From Dendrobium chrysotoxum (lineage: Eukaryota; Streptophyta; Magnoliopsida; Asparagales; Orchidaceae), in assembly GCA_019925795.1 (NCBI GenBank), contig CM034297.1, positions 45,344,683-45,408,682 on the forward strand: a DNA stretch of 64,000 nt. Direction: 5' to 3'. The position numbers and the translations under genes were made by a program. The notes beneath the pieces are model-generated. The model was not told where the DNA came from and did no database searches. It saw only the letters and a program-made list of their open reading frames with translations. Positions 1 to 12,019 of the stretch are shown in pieces. Each line of letters starts with the position of its first letter. The stretch's first letter is position 1.

Positions 1-330
1 CTTGGGATCCTGAATTTCAACAACTTCACTTTAATTTACTACTCTCCTATCTCCAAAATGAGTGTGATCGAACCTAAAGCCTTCTTTCCTTTTTCATTGA
101 ACTCATGTAACACCATCTTGTCAGTAGTATGGTTACGTGTGTCCACTCTAAGATACGCTAGAGTCTTTATGTTCATCATGTTGACCGATGCACCCAGATT
201 AATAAGAACTCTGGATAACTAGAAGTTACCCACATTTATAGTAATGTAAAGCAGGTTGACTATGATCAATAATTTCTAGAAGTAAGTCCTCATCAGAGAA
301 GGTTACTACTGGGACTTCTTTGAAGTACAA
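1..330 (-). pseudogene. Retropepsin-like protease fragment (gypsy)
   Basis: Minus-strand translation gives GASVNMMNIKTLAYL followed by a KALGSITL-like segment. This follows the plant gypsy retropepsin pattern: catalytic D-x-G-A-S-V-N, then a leucine-rich helix, then the flap/Gly-Ser segment. The residues just before GAS are disrupted by a stop, so the catalytic Asp cannot be confirmed. The reading runs off the left edge; RT and integrase would lie outside the window. It is not functional as seen. Confidence 0.6.
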
Positions 331-1357
331 AGCTTTACCTTATGAAGTCGAGGCAAACTGAGTTAAGAAAACCTCTGGGTCAAGAAGTGCTTTGATTAAG
401 GATTCCCACATTTCCTTCTAAAGGATAAGGGTGTCATAGAAGCTCAACATAGCAGGTAACTTCCTAAGATGAGCTAAGACATTATAATCAATCTAAGGAA
501 CATCAGGATCAGGACCAGTAGATTGGAAGAAAGATTTGATGGTTGAGAGGGGATTTGAATTGGATCATTAGAAATAACTTGTTTTCCCTTTTCTTAAGGG
601 GAAAGCTAGGGGTAAGACTTTACTACCATAAAGTTGTACCTCTATGACCTCTTTGGGAGGATAAACTGTGGCGGGTTTATGCTCCTCATAGGCAATATAT
701 CATCATTTTTTGAGGGGGAGTCCAAATCTGAGAAATCTATTACGAGGGGACTCCCTTGGAAGTTGATTTCGGAGGTGCCTCCATCTAATAAGATCTCATA
801 TTCATCTACCCCTTTGAAGGTCAAATCTGGAAGGTCGAGTTTTTGAATGATCTCAGCTGGATTTTAATTCTCTTATATGGAAGTGTCATTTAACAATTCA
901 TTCTCAATATTGATCATCAAAATAGACGCAAAAGGATCTTTTTATTTAATTTTTGACCTTTTATCTTTGATGGGGCAAAATAAAAGTCAGATAACATAAG
1001 TGGGGATAGGGGTTTTATGCCACCATCCATCTCCTGGATACATCTCTCATCAGCATATTTCCTCTCTACAAAAATGTCACTCTTTTCCTTTATATTGATT
1101 ACAGTAGTTCCTCAACTACTGAAGAGGAAATCATCTCAACGTCCTCCTGCGAAGCCTCTAGTTCAATCTCTCAGATCAAGCCCGGGCTCTCATCGGTAAC
1201 TGTTAAGAAAGATGAAAAGATTTTTTAATCAACTTGTTAAATGCCCAAGATAAAACATTATCCTAACAATCTTTAATGGACAGAGAAATGTTAGAATTGT
1301 TACCTAAAATTATCTTGATTGACCCCTAATTGAGATCTACCAACTACTCTTTAGGAA

Positions 1358-2330
1358 TTATAATATTTCCCTGTCTGAAGTTTCTCTCAAGCAAGTCCTT
1401 AAAGGAATGCAGCCTTTGATTGAGTGGCTCAACATATGATGGTGGAGAAAAATTTTGGGATCATCCCTCTTAGTTTCTTCTTTCAGCTTCCTAGCCTCTA
1501 GTAATTTGAAGTATGGCTTCTTCAAAAGACTCCTAAAGATCTTCCTTATAGATTCTCTTTTAAATGATAAAGGTTTTGCCAATCTCTCTTTAAAAGAGAC
1601 CAAGTAGGTTCCCTAGTAGACTGAGGGGTTACTTAGACTGGTTGTGATAAAGGAGCACTGGGTTGAATGGTAGCTGGTTGCTTCCCCTAATCTACTACAA
1701 CGATTGTAGTTGCTCACTTCTCGCAAGGCATTAGAGGTTTGTTGACTTTCTTCTCATAGAATAGCACCTTCAAGAATGGCATTCGAGGAGCATTTTCTTA
1801 TAGGTTATTGGCCTTATTGAGAAGTTTTTTAGAGGTTTTAATTTTTACCCCTTTCAGTAGAAAAGCAATAGGCCCATGGATGTTCTTCAAGAGAATCTCT
1901 ACTGTGTGTTGCTCTTGTAATTGAGGTTCACACTTCATCAAGAGATTTCGCTATCTCAAGATATACTCAACTGAAGACTCTCCCGGGTTCTGCTTTTTAA
2001 CAACCAGATCACCCATGGTTATATGCTATCGAGCTCCAGAGAATCTCTTTAAGAATAGACTATCTAGTACATTTAAGGTTCTTATTGAACCATTGGGCAT
2101 AGTGACATATCATTCAAAAGTAATGCTATAGAGACTACTTATATATTGGTAAAATTATAGAGCATCTAACCCTCTTATATTACAGTAGCTCGTTCAAAAG
2201 TGGGCCAGATGTTGTCTCAGGTTTTTGACACTGCTAAAGACTTTAAAAGATCATGGAATAAAGCCCTTTGGGTAAGGGACAAAATCATACCTTCGGGGTA
2301 GGGCCTACACTTCAAAATAGATGTGGTCCC
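1358..2330 (-). pseudogene. Gypsy gag core and Cys/His tail, decayed
   Basis: Two gag blocks are readable on the minus strand. Around 1930-2120 is the plant retrotransposon gag core (MPNGSIRTLNVLDSLFLKRF, then MGDLVVKKQNPGES), matching the usual pattern of Leu-Pro-Gly-Ser-Ile, a Phe-Leu-x-x-Phe helix, then Gly-Asp-Leu. Around 1420-1500 is DDPKIFLHHHMLSHSIKGC, corresponding to the D-D-P-K-Y-C-x-Y-H-x-x-x-x-H-x-I-x-x-C block common in Tat/Ogre gags, with its first Cys lost. Several stops interrupt both. Gag would form the virus-like particle. Confidence 0.6.
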
Positions 2331-4103
2331 TTAAGAATGGGTTATGGCCTCTCTTACCTTATTTTTGATCATCTGCTTAATGTCTTTCTCGACTGGTGCT
2401 GGTGGAACTAAAGGGACTACTGTTTGAGTTGGAAGAACTACTAGAGGTACTGAAAGGACTACAGGAGCTGACTCTAGAATTTTTAAATTTGGATCTGATT
2501 TTTTGTTCTGTTCATTCACTGTATGTACTGCAGGCTGTGGCTGCTCAGGCTGAGGTTGCTGTGTTTTAACCAACTAGCTTTGTATTTCCTCAACTCTCAA
2601 TAACATTTCTTCAATCTTTCTTTTTAGGTTCTTGATATATTCATCATTACTTTTCAATCTAACTAACCCATCTGAATGAGAATTAATAGTTGCTAAATCT
2701 TCTTCCCTACCTGATCAATGTCTGCTGGGTTCAGCACCCTTAACAGATGCCCTAGTCTCAACCATGTTAATGCTACTAGCATTAGCTTCATTCTCATCCA
2801 TTAAGAGATTATCCAAATCTGTGTTAAAGGGCTTCTACAACATCTTTCTTCTTAAGAATGTCGTTGATTTCATGGACAATATCCCTTCTTATCCTGGAGC
2901 TTGTGATCTTCTGTAGAAAGAGACGCTACTACTATCTGATTTATCATTTCCTCATCTGTATTAGGAATAATCCCTTCCCCTTTAACTATCCCAGGGTCGG
3001 TAGTCACAAGGGTGGAATCCTCAAAAGGGTGATGGACATCCTCCTTAGGAGGCAATGAAGGAGCTTGAGGGGTAGAAGCTCCTATATCGAGTGAGGGGGA
3101 GCCCTTACATCCCTGAGTAGGGAGCCTAAGAACATTAACACGTATCTGGACATCTTCATTCTTACTAATTTTCTTGGGAATGTACTACTTCTATGGAGAC
3201 TTGGGCCTCTTTCCCTTAATTTTGATTAATTTCTTATCTTTATCCTCCTTCTGAGGCTTGACTACTACTGAGGTCAACTTTATAGTTTAGCTGGAAGGAT
3301 CGGTGGCCTACCACTTTGTGGGAGGCCATTTCCAGATCTGATCAAAATAATCTCCTCCGTCTTAGTAGACAGGAGGCGAGGCACTCAGTGATAACTGTCC
3401 ACTAACATAGAGGAAACTGGCTCGGTTGGTAAATCTAGGGGTATCCTTGCTAACAAATTTCTCATTTCTCCTCACCGGTTGAAGAGTTAGGTTTCTGTCT
3501 TCAATTTTTTCTTCTTTTAAGATCTCTTTTTCAAACCTATGAGAAATCACCCCCTTAAGATGTCTCGTGTACTACTCTTTTATCTCACCTATTTGGGCAT
3601 CACAAATGTGGATGATGTTTCTCAGTATTCTAGTTCTCTAAATCTATATTTCCTTAGGAGTTTTCTTGACAGAGTAGTCCACCGGGCATGGTGGAGAGCC
3701 TGTTATCCTGGTGACCCTCTCCTTCCCTGCAGTGGTAGTGAGGGGGCAAAAGTGACTCCCTTTAAGGAGTGGAGAAGAGGCAGGAATGGGTAACTCCTCA
3801 GCAACTTCTAGCTCTACCTGGCCCAAAGAGCCTTCAGTTTAATCATCTTTTTAAATTTTGTTATTTTCTTCTTGACCCTTCTCAGGTAATTCTTCCTCTA
3901 GTTCCTAATCGTGAAGGAGATTACAGAACTTGACCCCTTCTCAAAAATAGACTTCAATTCAGTGTACTCAATAAGAGATTTTAGTTTATCATCCTTTGTA
4001 GTAAAGGATGTAGTTAGTACTGAGGCAACAACAACCTCCATTTTGGGAGCAGGGGAGTCAATCCACGACCCATCAGTAATCTCTATTGGAGGGATGTCTT
4101 TCT
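2331..4103 (-). pseudogene. N-terminal ORF of the gypsy element, interrupted by element B
   Basis: Minus-strand coding-like sequence upstream of gag. It includes a Pro/Val/Gln-rich stretch (2331-2573; PQPEQPQP, VPLVPPAPVEK), acidic segments at 2870-3055, and an open stretch at 3898-4103 containing GSWIDSPAPKMEVVVASVL. The ORF's start lies on the far side of element B (ATG at 42205). Ogre-type elements carry an extra ORF of unknown function between the 5' LTR and gag, and this position fits that. No domain is recognised. It is broken by stops and by the B insertion. Confidence 0.45.
4098..4102. repeat. Left target-site duplication of element B (CTTTC)
   Basis: CTTTC here pairs with CTTTT at 42053-42057 (4 of 5 identical). 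Removing B and one copy restores the minus-strand gypsy reading frame, which supports these as the target duplication. One extra T at 4103 separates it from the LTR start. Confidence 0.6.
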
Positions 4104-4447
4104 TATTATAAATTTGGACCAAAGTCTTATGATTTTGATGATAACAAATATTATTGAATTTCTTACTAAGCAATCTCCTATTAATTACTATTATTGCATA
4201 TATGTTTTTATTGTGCACTAACATTTCAGGCCCATTGTATATTGTATATTGTATATTGTACAAAATTGATCATCTTAAGACTGGGTAGAATAGGGCTAAG
4301 TGTCTGTAAGAGTCTGTAATTTTCTTTTTCTTATTTTTATATTTCTTGAGTCAAATCATGTATTTGGTGGATGCTAAACTTGGTGATCGTACATATATAT
4401 ACTCAAGGGAGTGAAATAGTGATAAAATTAGGAGTATAATTTTTTGA

Positions 4448-4995
4448 ACTAATCATACTGTGTGATACATATCGTACTATGCGATCAACAAACCAGAAAA
4501 TCATTAAAATGACTCATTATGATAATTAAAGTAATTTGAATTAGTCATATTATACGATCCAGATCATACAGAAAGAAGCTGAAATCAAGATCCTAGCCAC
4601 CAATCACAATGTAGGCAATATTTTAAAATTCAAAATATGTACTAATCATATTGTATGATAGGTATCATTATATACGAAGTAATTAAATATTTCCTAATTA
4701 AAATTATAATTAGGAAAACATTTTTTATTAAATTATTTAATAAGATCATACAGGATAATTGGAGTCAATCATATTATACAACCAGATCCCTACACGGGAC
4801 CATAATTTATCATCGCCAATCATAAAGGATGAAAAACCAAGATGTTCCAACTAATTGTATTAGACTACTCTTCATATCATACTGGATGATTAGCACAATA
4901 AATTGAACTGATCATACATCACTTTCTAATTCATATTACAAATAAGGTGATTTAAACTAATTGTACTATACGATCTTGGATCGTACTGAATGATC
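4448..4995 (+). promoter_or_regulatory. U3 palindrome array, element B 5' LTR
   Basis: Series of decayed palindromes with core ATCGTACTGTACGAT, many as doublets separated by 4 bp (19 bp centre to centre), for example at about 4448-4481. The array ends shortly before the TATA-like box. The position implies an enhancer-like U3 role; this is inference. Confidence 0.6.
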
Positions 4996-5278
4996 AGAGT
5001 CACCAAAATTGAATTCTAAGGCTTTTTGTGAGGCCTTATATTTAATCTCTCTCAATAGTTTTATTTTAAGTCTTTGGCTATTAAGTGTTCTTAAGAGAGA
5101 GCTTAGAGAAGAAGATCTAGGAGAGCTTCGGGAAGAAGAAAGAGAGAACTTATGTGTCAGGAAAAGTAGTGTGAGGGGTTCACACGATTGCTCCAAGCAA
5201 GTGACTTTCCTTATTTCCTCCAAGTGCCTGTCTAGGTTTCTTGGGTGGCTCTATAAAGAAATTCTTCAGCTCAAAGTA

Positions 5279-5515
5279 GTGGTTCCCTGCCATCACCATG
5301 AGGTTGAGAAAGGAGTTTGTAGTTCTCTACCATCACCAGGAAGGTGAGAAAAGCGTTCATGGTTCTCTATCGTCACCTGAAGGGTAAGAAAGGAGGTCAT
5401 GGTTCTCTTCCATCACTAGGAGGGTAAGAAAGGAGGTTGTGGTTCTCTATCATCATTTGGAGGGTGAGAAAGGAGGTCAAGGTTCTCTGCTACATCGGGT
5501 TGGTGAAAAGATTGT
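5279..5515 (+). repeat. Leader hairpin array, element B 5' LTR (five units plus terminal unit)
   Basis: About five ~40-bp units of the form GGTTCTCTNCC, TCACC, AGGAG, GGTGA, GAAAGGAG, then a terminal unit with a shorter stem. The TCACC and GGTGA arms can pair around the AGGAG loop. The matching 3' LTR has seven units, so copy number has changed since insertion. Confidence 0.7.
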
Positions 5516-5527
5516 AAGGGCTTTTTA

Positions 5528-6510
5528 AGAAGAAAATAAAAGCATCATCAATAGTGGAACAAAGGTAAATCAAACAAGAATTTTAAGGCATCATCTGATA
5601 CTATATATTTTGAATGTAGAAAGTCGGGCCGGTTGAGAATAGATTGCCCCAACCTAAAAGATCGCCCGATCAAGGAGAAGGGTGAAGGGAAGATAAAGTT
5701 TAAAATGGGGAAGCAACTGATGTAAATGGCATTTTGGATAGACTTTGCTTCAAGTTCATCTGAAACAAAAATAGAAGAGAAGGTAACCAATCTATGCCTT
5801 ATGAAAGATAATAGTCTTGATAATTCTAATCAAGAGGAGGTATGTGAGCTTTTTTATAATGAATTATTTGAAGTATCATACAAAATTCACAATGTATATA
5901 GAAAGCTCAAGAAAATATATGCTGTTCAAAAGTCTGATTTCTCAAATTTGTAAAAAGAACATGATTTCCTTAGAATAGATCATTCTGCAGGATAAGGATC
6001 ATATGTCTTTACTTGATGAATATGTCACACTAAATAAGAAGCATGTTAATCTAACTAATGCACATGAATCCTTGATGTCAAAGCATCTTGAGTTAGAAAA
6101 ATCATTTAAGAAATTAGATGCACTTGCAAGTGAATTGGATAGTAGTGAGCATGTATTAAAATTAGAAGTAACAAACTTTGAAAGTGCAAATGAATTTTTA
6201 AAGCAAAAGTTAATGCACTTCAAAATAATAAACCATCACTTGCATTGGAACGGTGGCAATACTCATCATCACAGCATGCATCATATCCTAGGAATAGGAA
6301 TCATAACCCATGTAGATTAATGAATCCTTTTCCTAGTGTTTGGTGTCATTCTTCTGGCATGTTAGGTCACATAGCCCTCACTTACACGATACACCATAGG
6401 ACTCATCTTGTGTGGAGGCCAAAATTACACACACCATAATATAGCATGCATGCATGTTATTCATCAAAGCATAAGGTGAAACCCAAGCTCACTTGAGTTC
6501 ACAAATCTAA
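5528..6510 (+). pseudogene. Element B gag, C-terminal half
   Basis: Begins in the KKxKHHxxWNKGK segment just before the first zinc knuckle of gag. At about 5609-5650 the knuckle has lost its first Cys and its His. Acidic and coiled-coil-like blocks follow (ASSSSETKIEEKVTNLCLM, QEEVCELFYNELFEV, HESLMSKHLELEKSFKKLD), parallel to gag of A and D. The second knuckle region (SSGMLGHIALTYTIHHRTH) lacks its Cys residues. Frameshifts and stops are frequent. The N-terminal half is deleted at the LTR junction. Confidence 0.75.
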
Positions 6511-6519
6511 CATGTGATT

Positions 6520-9500
6520 GACTTTGTAGGAGTGCTCTCATAAAAGGCCTAGTGAAAGTATATGGTACCTAGACAGAAGATGCTCAAGGCACATGATTGG
6601 AGATATAAAGCAAAGCATCACGCTGTAGGTAAGGGCAGGAGGCAAGGTAATACTTGGAGATAATACCACTAAAAAAATGGTAGGTTTAGGCATGATTGGT
6701 AATTCAAAAAATTTCATTATTGAAAATATATTACTAGTAGATGGCTTGAAACATAATTTGCTTATCTTAAGTTAATTGTGTGACAAAGGCTTTCATATTA
6801 AATATTTATCTACTTGTGTGATTAGTTTAAATGAGAATACCATTTTAGAAGGACAGAGAATCAACAATGTTAACATGCTTGATTTAAGCTGTATTGAATC
6901 TACTAATTATCTTTGCCTAAAAATAATTATTCATGAATCCTAGCTATGGTATAAGAGATTATGTCATACAAGCATGAAAAATCTTAGGAAGATAACCTAA
7001 AAGGACCTAGTTAGAGGCATACCCAAACCAAACTTTTCTAAGGACCCCCTCTATGATGCTTGTCAACTAGGAAAATAAATCAAAATTTCCTTCTACTCAA
7101 TTAAGGACATTACCACTCGTAGACCCTTAGAAGTGAACCGGTTAGCACTACTAGCCTAGGGGGGAAAGTATATGGATATGTGATTGTTGATGATTACTCA
7201 AAATTTATATGGATTAGATTTTTATCACATAAGAATGAAACATTCGAGGAATTTAGAACATTCTCCACATTGATTCAGAAAAAATGAGGTTGTGAAATCC
7301 TAACTATCCATAGTGATCATGGTGGGAAATTTAAAAATGATGAATTTGAATCATTTTATAAGGAGCTAGGCATAGAACATAATTTTTCATTACCTAGAAT
7401 ACCTCAGCAAAAAGGGGTTACTAAAAGGAAGAATAGAACCCTAGTAGAAGCTGCTAGAGCCATGCTGGCTGAATACTCACTTCCTAAGCATTTTTGGGCA
7501 AAAGTAGTGAACACTACTTGCTATGTTTTTTATAGGGTTAATATTAGATCCAAGCTAAATAAGACACTCTATGAGTTACTCAATGGAATAACACCCAATC
7601 TCTCTCACCTTCATGTCTTTGGATGTAAGGTGTTCATTCTAAAAAATGGAAAATCTCTATTAGGAAAGTTTGATCCTAAATCAGATGAAGGTGTTTTCTT
7701 ATAGAGTTTTTAATAAGAGAATATTAGTGGTAGAAGAAACCAAACATATAGTATTTGATGAATCTGACAAATCTGTTGAACCTAGGTTAAAAGAAGAAGA
7801 ACTGGTTAAGGTGACCTAAGGAGTAGAATCTATTAACCTAGAAAATATAGTAGAGCTTCAGAACCCATTGCCTAAAGATTGGAGATACTCATCTAGTCAG
7901 CCTAAGGAACTCATCCTAAGAAATCTATCAGTAGGAGTAAGGACTAGGCATAGACTTAGAAAGGAGGTTTTCCACTATGCTTTTATCTCAATGGTAGAAC
8001 CCTCAAACATAGATCAAGCTTTCTTTGGTAAATTCTAGATTCTAGCCATATAAGAAGAGTTGAATCAATTTATTAGGAATGATGTTTGGGAGTTGGTTAG
8101 TAGACCTAAAGACCAGAGTGTGGTAGGAACCAAATGGGTTTTCAAAAATAAGATGAATGACTCTGACATAGTAACTAGAAATAAGGCTTGATTAGCAGCT
8201 AAGGGGTATAAACAAGTTAAAGGAATTTACTTTGAAGAGACATTTCCTCCTGTAGCAAGACTCGAAGCTATTATAGTGCTATTAGCTTTTGGTTGCTTTT
8301 GAGGATTCAAGTTATATCAAACGGATGTTAAAAGCGTCTTCCTAAATGGGGTAATTAAAGAAGATGTTTACGTAGAAGAACCCCTAAGTTTTGAAAACTC
8401 TAAATTTCCCAATCATGTGTTTAAACTAAAGAAGGCATTATATGGATTGAAGTAAGCACTTAGAGCTTGGTATGAAAGGCTGAGCACATTTCTCCTAGAT
8501 AGAGATTTTGTTATGGGTAGTGTAGACACCACCCTATTCCTAAAGAAAGAAGGAGAAGAACTACTCATTATTTAAATCTATATTGATGATATACTATTTG
8601 GATCTATAAATAAAAATCTTTATGATAAATTCTCAAAAACTATAAGTGAGGAGTTTGAAATGAGCATGATGGGAGAGCTTACATATTTCCTTAGATTTTG
8701 TGTAAAGAAAGGGGATGATGAAACTTTTCTTATCCATTCAAAGTATATTAAAGATATTCTTAAAAAATATGAGATGGATAATGCTAAGGCAATCAATACT
8801 CCGATGAGCTCCACCATTCAATTAGATAAGGATCCAAATGAAAAATCAGTTTATTAGAAGAAGTATAGAGGGATAATTGTATTACCTTTTTACTTGACTA
8901 CCAGTAGAACAGATATCATATTTAGTGTTTATCTCTATGCTAGATTTCAGGCTAATCCCAAAAAATCCCATATGAGTGTGCTAAAAAAATTCATAGATAT
9001 CTTCTAGGAATCCAAAACCTAGGAATTTGGTATCCTAGACATAGTACTTCTTTTGAAATCATAAGATATTTTGATTCAGACTTTGCACGATGTAGAGTCA
9101 ATAGGAAAAATACTTTTAGAACCTGTCAATTTATAGGACAATCTTTAGTCTCCTGGTCCAATAGAAAATAAAACTCTGTAGCCCTATCTACCATTGAAGT
9201 AGAATATATAGCTGTAGGGAGCTGTGTTACAAAAGTCCTATGGATTAAACAATAAATCTTAGATCTTGGACTACTTGTCGGTACTATTACAATCATGTGT
9301 GATAACACCAGTACTATCTATATTTTAAAAATTCCAATCCAACACTCCACGACCGAACAAATAGACATTAGACACAATTTCATTGGAGACCATGTAACTA
9401 AGGGGGATATAAAATTACATCATATAGCTACTGAAAATCAACTGGCAGATATCTTTACAAAACCCCTTGCCTTGGAAACTTTTAGTACCCTAAGGACTAA

Positions 9501-9528
9501 ACTAGGTGTCATAGATATTCATGCTTAA
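6520..9528 (+). pseudogene. Element B pol (protease-integrase-RT-RNase H), decayed
   Basis: Recognisable along its length by comparison with element A: integrase around 7130-7470 (IHSDHGGKF-type, then QQKG where active copies have QQNG), conserved VFGCKVF near 7620, RT with a YIDD box at about 8579-8590, and RNase H ending in LADIFTKPLALETFSTLRTK and GVIDIHA with stop at 9528. Dozens of stop codons and small indels make it non-functional. Many stops look like C-to-T or G-to-A changes of CAG, TGG or CGA codons. Confidence 0.85.
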
Positions 9529-9945
9529 ATCAAGATGATCTCGAAATTGAAAACATAAATGTTATGTGTGTGTGCCTTTCTGTTAATTGTTTAATATTCT
9601 TATTTATGTTTTATTATTTATGTTTTGATCTAATTTTTATGAATTATTTTTTCTTTTTTTCTTTTTCATGAAGTTTTTCTGATCATCACACATAAAAATA
9701 AAAAGAAATCTCACATCGTATGGCACGATGCCACATCGTACTATACATATGCATAAAATATCACATCACTACTCACAACATATCCAATAGCTTTGATCTA
9801 ATAATTATTGATGATCGTATGGTATGAACACCTAATTTGTATTATACGATACACGTGGGACTAGGTGTTACACAAATTGAATTCAGCTGGTATGAATTTA
9901 AAATCGTATCGTGTTGTACGAGCACCTATTCATATAAGATGATTT
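9529..9945 (+). promoter_or_regulatory. Element B spacer downstream of pol, palindrome-rich
   Basis: T-rich sequence followed from about 9715 by ATCGTA-type inverted repeats (9716-9745, 9811-9850, 9902-9922). It continues after inserted element C at 28705-28905 with further palindromes, a TATTTAAA box and the extra ORF. The same palindrome class as the B LTR thus appears inside the element. I see no gene here. Confidence 0.5.
9941..9945. repeat. Left target-site duplication of element C (GATTT)
   Basis: GATTT directly precedes the TGTTGCAAAT start of C and recurs at 28700-28704 directly after C's 3' LTR. Confidence 0.9.
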
Positions 9946-10235
9946 TGTTGCAAATTTGAATTCAAGCATTATAATTTTGATGATAAAAAACATTCCTGTT
10001 ACTACTGCACATCTGTTTAGTTTCCCTGCCTACTAAGTTTTCAGGTCCACAAGATCAGTTGTAATTCAAGTCAACTCAAGATTGAATAGATTAGGACTAA
10101 GTCAGTCTATAACTTTTTAATTCCAATTATTTTTATCTTTTCTTGAGTCAAATATAATAAGGTGTATCCTGATGCTAAGTAACCTTGCACACATACACTC
10201 AGGGGGAGAAATTTGGTAAGTCATAGAGTTTTTGA

Positions 10236-10860
10236 TCATATTGTACATGATGATCCAAAATTGTCCTAGACAATCAGTTAAAACAAAAACCCTAATTAGG
10301 GTATCTATGTTAAGTAAATTTGATTAGGCAGATCATCCTGGACAATCCTCCCATCATCCTGGATGATATAATTAAATTCAAAAATTAGCCACCAATCACA
10401 TTTTAGGCAATATTTTATTTTATATATTTTAAACTAATCGTACAAAACAATTCAGATCATCTTGGACGATTTATTATAATCTTATCTAAAATAATCCCTT
10501 GATTAGGAGACTAGTTATGGTTAAATTGTTCAATCATATCATACAGGATGATCGACCTAATCATCCTGGATGATCCTTTATATTGAGTGGGATGATCACC
10601 AATCATCCCAGACAAAAACTATAATTTTCTTTTGATCGTCTAGGATATCGTCCTGGACATCCTGAACTTTTTTCTGGACGATTTGTCAATTTCCACTCAA
10701 ATTAAACTAATCGTCCCGAACGATCATGGAATCATCTTGGACGATATGTTGAAATTATTTCTTCTGGCCATCCAGACAATGGAAATTGTCTTGGCTTAAA
10801 GTCTATTTTTGTACTAATCGTACAGGACGATCGACAGATCATCCTGGATGATCTTTGATG
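10236..10860 (+). promoter_or_regulatory. U3 palindrome array, element C 5' LTR
   Basis: Many imperfect 15-bp palindromes of the ATCATCC-T-GGATGAT and ATCGTAC-A-GGACGAT types. Spacers within doublets vary (4-7 bp), less regular than in A, D and E. The array ends about 45 bp before the TATTTAA box. Confidence 0.6.
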
Positions 10861-11119
10861 GCTAGTTAAAATTTAGGACACTTTTTGAGGCCTTCTATTT
10901 AAGCTCATCTATATGATGTTGAAATATCTTTTGTTGTTTTCTTGTCCAAAGAGAGATTAGAGGAGAGGGAAAGTTTAGGAGACAGAGAGGATCTTATAAG
11001 GGAGTGTTTGTGAGGGGTTTCATAAAGGTTGCTCCAAGTAATAATTCAATCATCTTCTTCCTTCTTCATCCTTGGTTCCTTGGTGGCTTTAGGGAAACGA
11101 TCATCAGTATCAGATCTTG

Positions 11120-11270
11120 GTTCTCTGCCTACTCCAAGAGGGAGTAAAAGGATTGTCAGGTTCTCTTCCTAATCTAGGAGAGAGTAAAAGGATTGTCATG
11201 TTGTCTTCCTACTCCAGAAGGGAGTAAAAAGATTCAAGGTTCTCTGTCTCACTGGGTTGGTGGAAAGATT
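11120..11270 (+). repeat. Leader hairpin array, element C 5' LTR
   Basis: Three decayed ~40-bp units with arms ACTCC and GGAGT around an AGGAG-type loop, then a terminal TCAC/GGTGG unit. The units are better preserved in the 3' LTR. Confidence 0.6.
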
Positions 11271-11660
11271 TTGAAAGGACTTCTCTACCTTGCTGTGGGG
11301 GCAAAAAGAGATAGACTATAGTTTAGTGCAACACTTGGAGGGGAGGCTCTGGGGAGTGGACGTAGGTACCGAACTACTATAAATCTGGTGTGTTCTTTTC
11401 ATTTACTTTTCTGTACTTTAATTTTTGCATTATTTACTCTTGATTATTTGTGTTGTTGAAATATCATAATCCTATTTCTGTGATATTGTTCTGCTTCCGC
11501 CTTGGGATAAAAGTAGTTTATTTTTAAAATATCAAAAATCACAAAAAGATTTTCCTTGTTGTTCAAGTTAAATTTTAAAAATATTAATTCACCCCCCCCC
11601 CCCCTCTTGGTTAGCCTCGGGACTAGTTCATAAGGGCTTAACAATCCTAAAGAACTTTCA

Positions 11661-11674
11661 AGTGGTATCAGAAC
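11661..11674 (+). other. Primer-binding site of element C, disrupted by D
   Basis: AGTGGTATCAGAAC follows the LTR and matches the initiator-Met-tRNA PBS TGGTATCAGAGC with one change. Element D's left target duplication (AGAAC, 11670-11674) is its last five bases, so D inserted inside the PBS. The remaining flank resumes at 21274. Confidence 0.8.
11670..11674. repeat. Left target-site duplication of element D (AGAAC)
   Basis: AGAAC precedes D's TGAAAGTTCG terminus and recurs at 21269-21273 immediately after D's other terminus. Confidence 0.92.
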
Positions 11675-12019
11675 TGAAAGTTCGATAGGGATGTTAAGCC
11701 CAAGTGAACTAGTCCCGAGGCTAACCAAGAGGGGGGGTGAATTGGTTATTTAAAAATTTCACGAATAATAGAAAAATCTTTTCGATACTTCGCAGTGAAA
11801 ATAAGTAAACAAGAACGAAAAGATCAATCACAGATATTCACCCAAGCAGTTAATATCAGAAAAGTAAAGTGTAAAACAGAATCAGAAAAGCAAACCAGAT
11901 TTTATAGTGGTTCGGTGAACTTGACCTACGTCCACTCCCCGGAGCCTCCCCTCCGGGTATTGCACTAAACAAAAAGTGACTCTTCTTTTGCTCCCACAGC
12001 AAGGCGGAGAAGCCTGTAC

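Larger units (their letters stand above)
1..4103 (-). mobile_element. Decayed Ty3/gypsy element, Tat/Ogre-like, left part
   Basis: Minus-strand remnant of a Ty3/gypsy retrotransposon that hosts the nested copia cluster. Reading leftward it has a long N-terminal region, a proline-rich stretch, a gag core, a Cys/His-type gag tail and a retropepsin-like region cut by the window edge. It continues at 42053 beyond inserted element B. The frame entering B at 42053 (Gly-Lys) resumes at about 4097 (Asp-Ile-Pro-Pro) once one 5-bp duplication is removed. A PBS-like 18-mer at 42793-42810 starts TGGCGACTCC, of the tRNA-Arg type I associate with Tat/Ogre elements. The lineage is inferred; gypsy identity is fairly secure. 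Confidence 0.7.
4104..5527 (+). repeat. Element B 5' LTR, 3'-truncated
   Basis: Matches the LTR at 40146-42052 from the TATTATAAAT start through the palindrome-rich U3, the TATATTTAAT box near 5038 and the leader hairpin units. It stops at about 5527, where sequence switches directly into the middle of gag. Roughly the last 400 bp of LTR, the PBS and the first half of gag are deleted. A 7-bp-unit microsatellite (TATTGTA-type, about 4235-4262) is present here and absent from the 3' LTR. Confidence 0.85.
9946..11660 (+). repeat. Element C 5' LTR
   Basis: Starts TGTTGCAAAT, ends AGAACTTTCA, 1,715 bp. It holds a U3 palindrome array (ATCRTCCTGGAYGAT type, about 10236-10860), a TTCTATTTAAGCTC TATA-like box near 10900, leader hairpin units (11120-11270) and a poly-C run at about 11592. 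Its partner is the LTR at 26978-28699. Confidence 0.9.

Noticed and set aside
5009..5347. 112-residue open frame at the end of B's U3 and leader
   Set aside because: Composed of LTR leader repeats; not conserved as an ORF in the 3' LTR.
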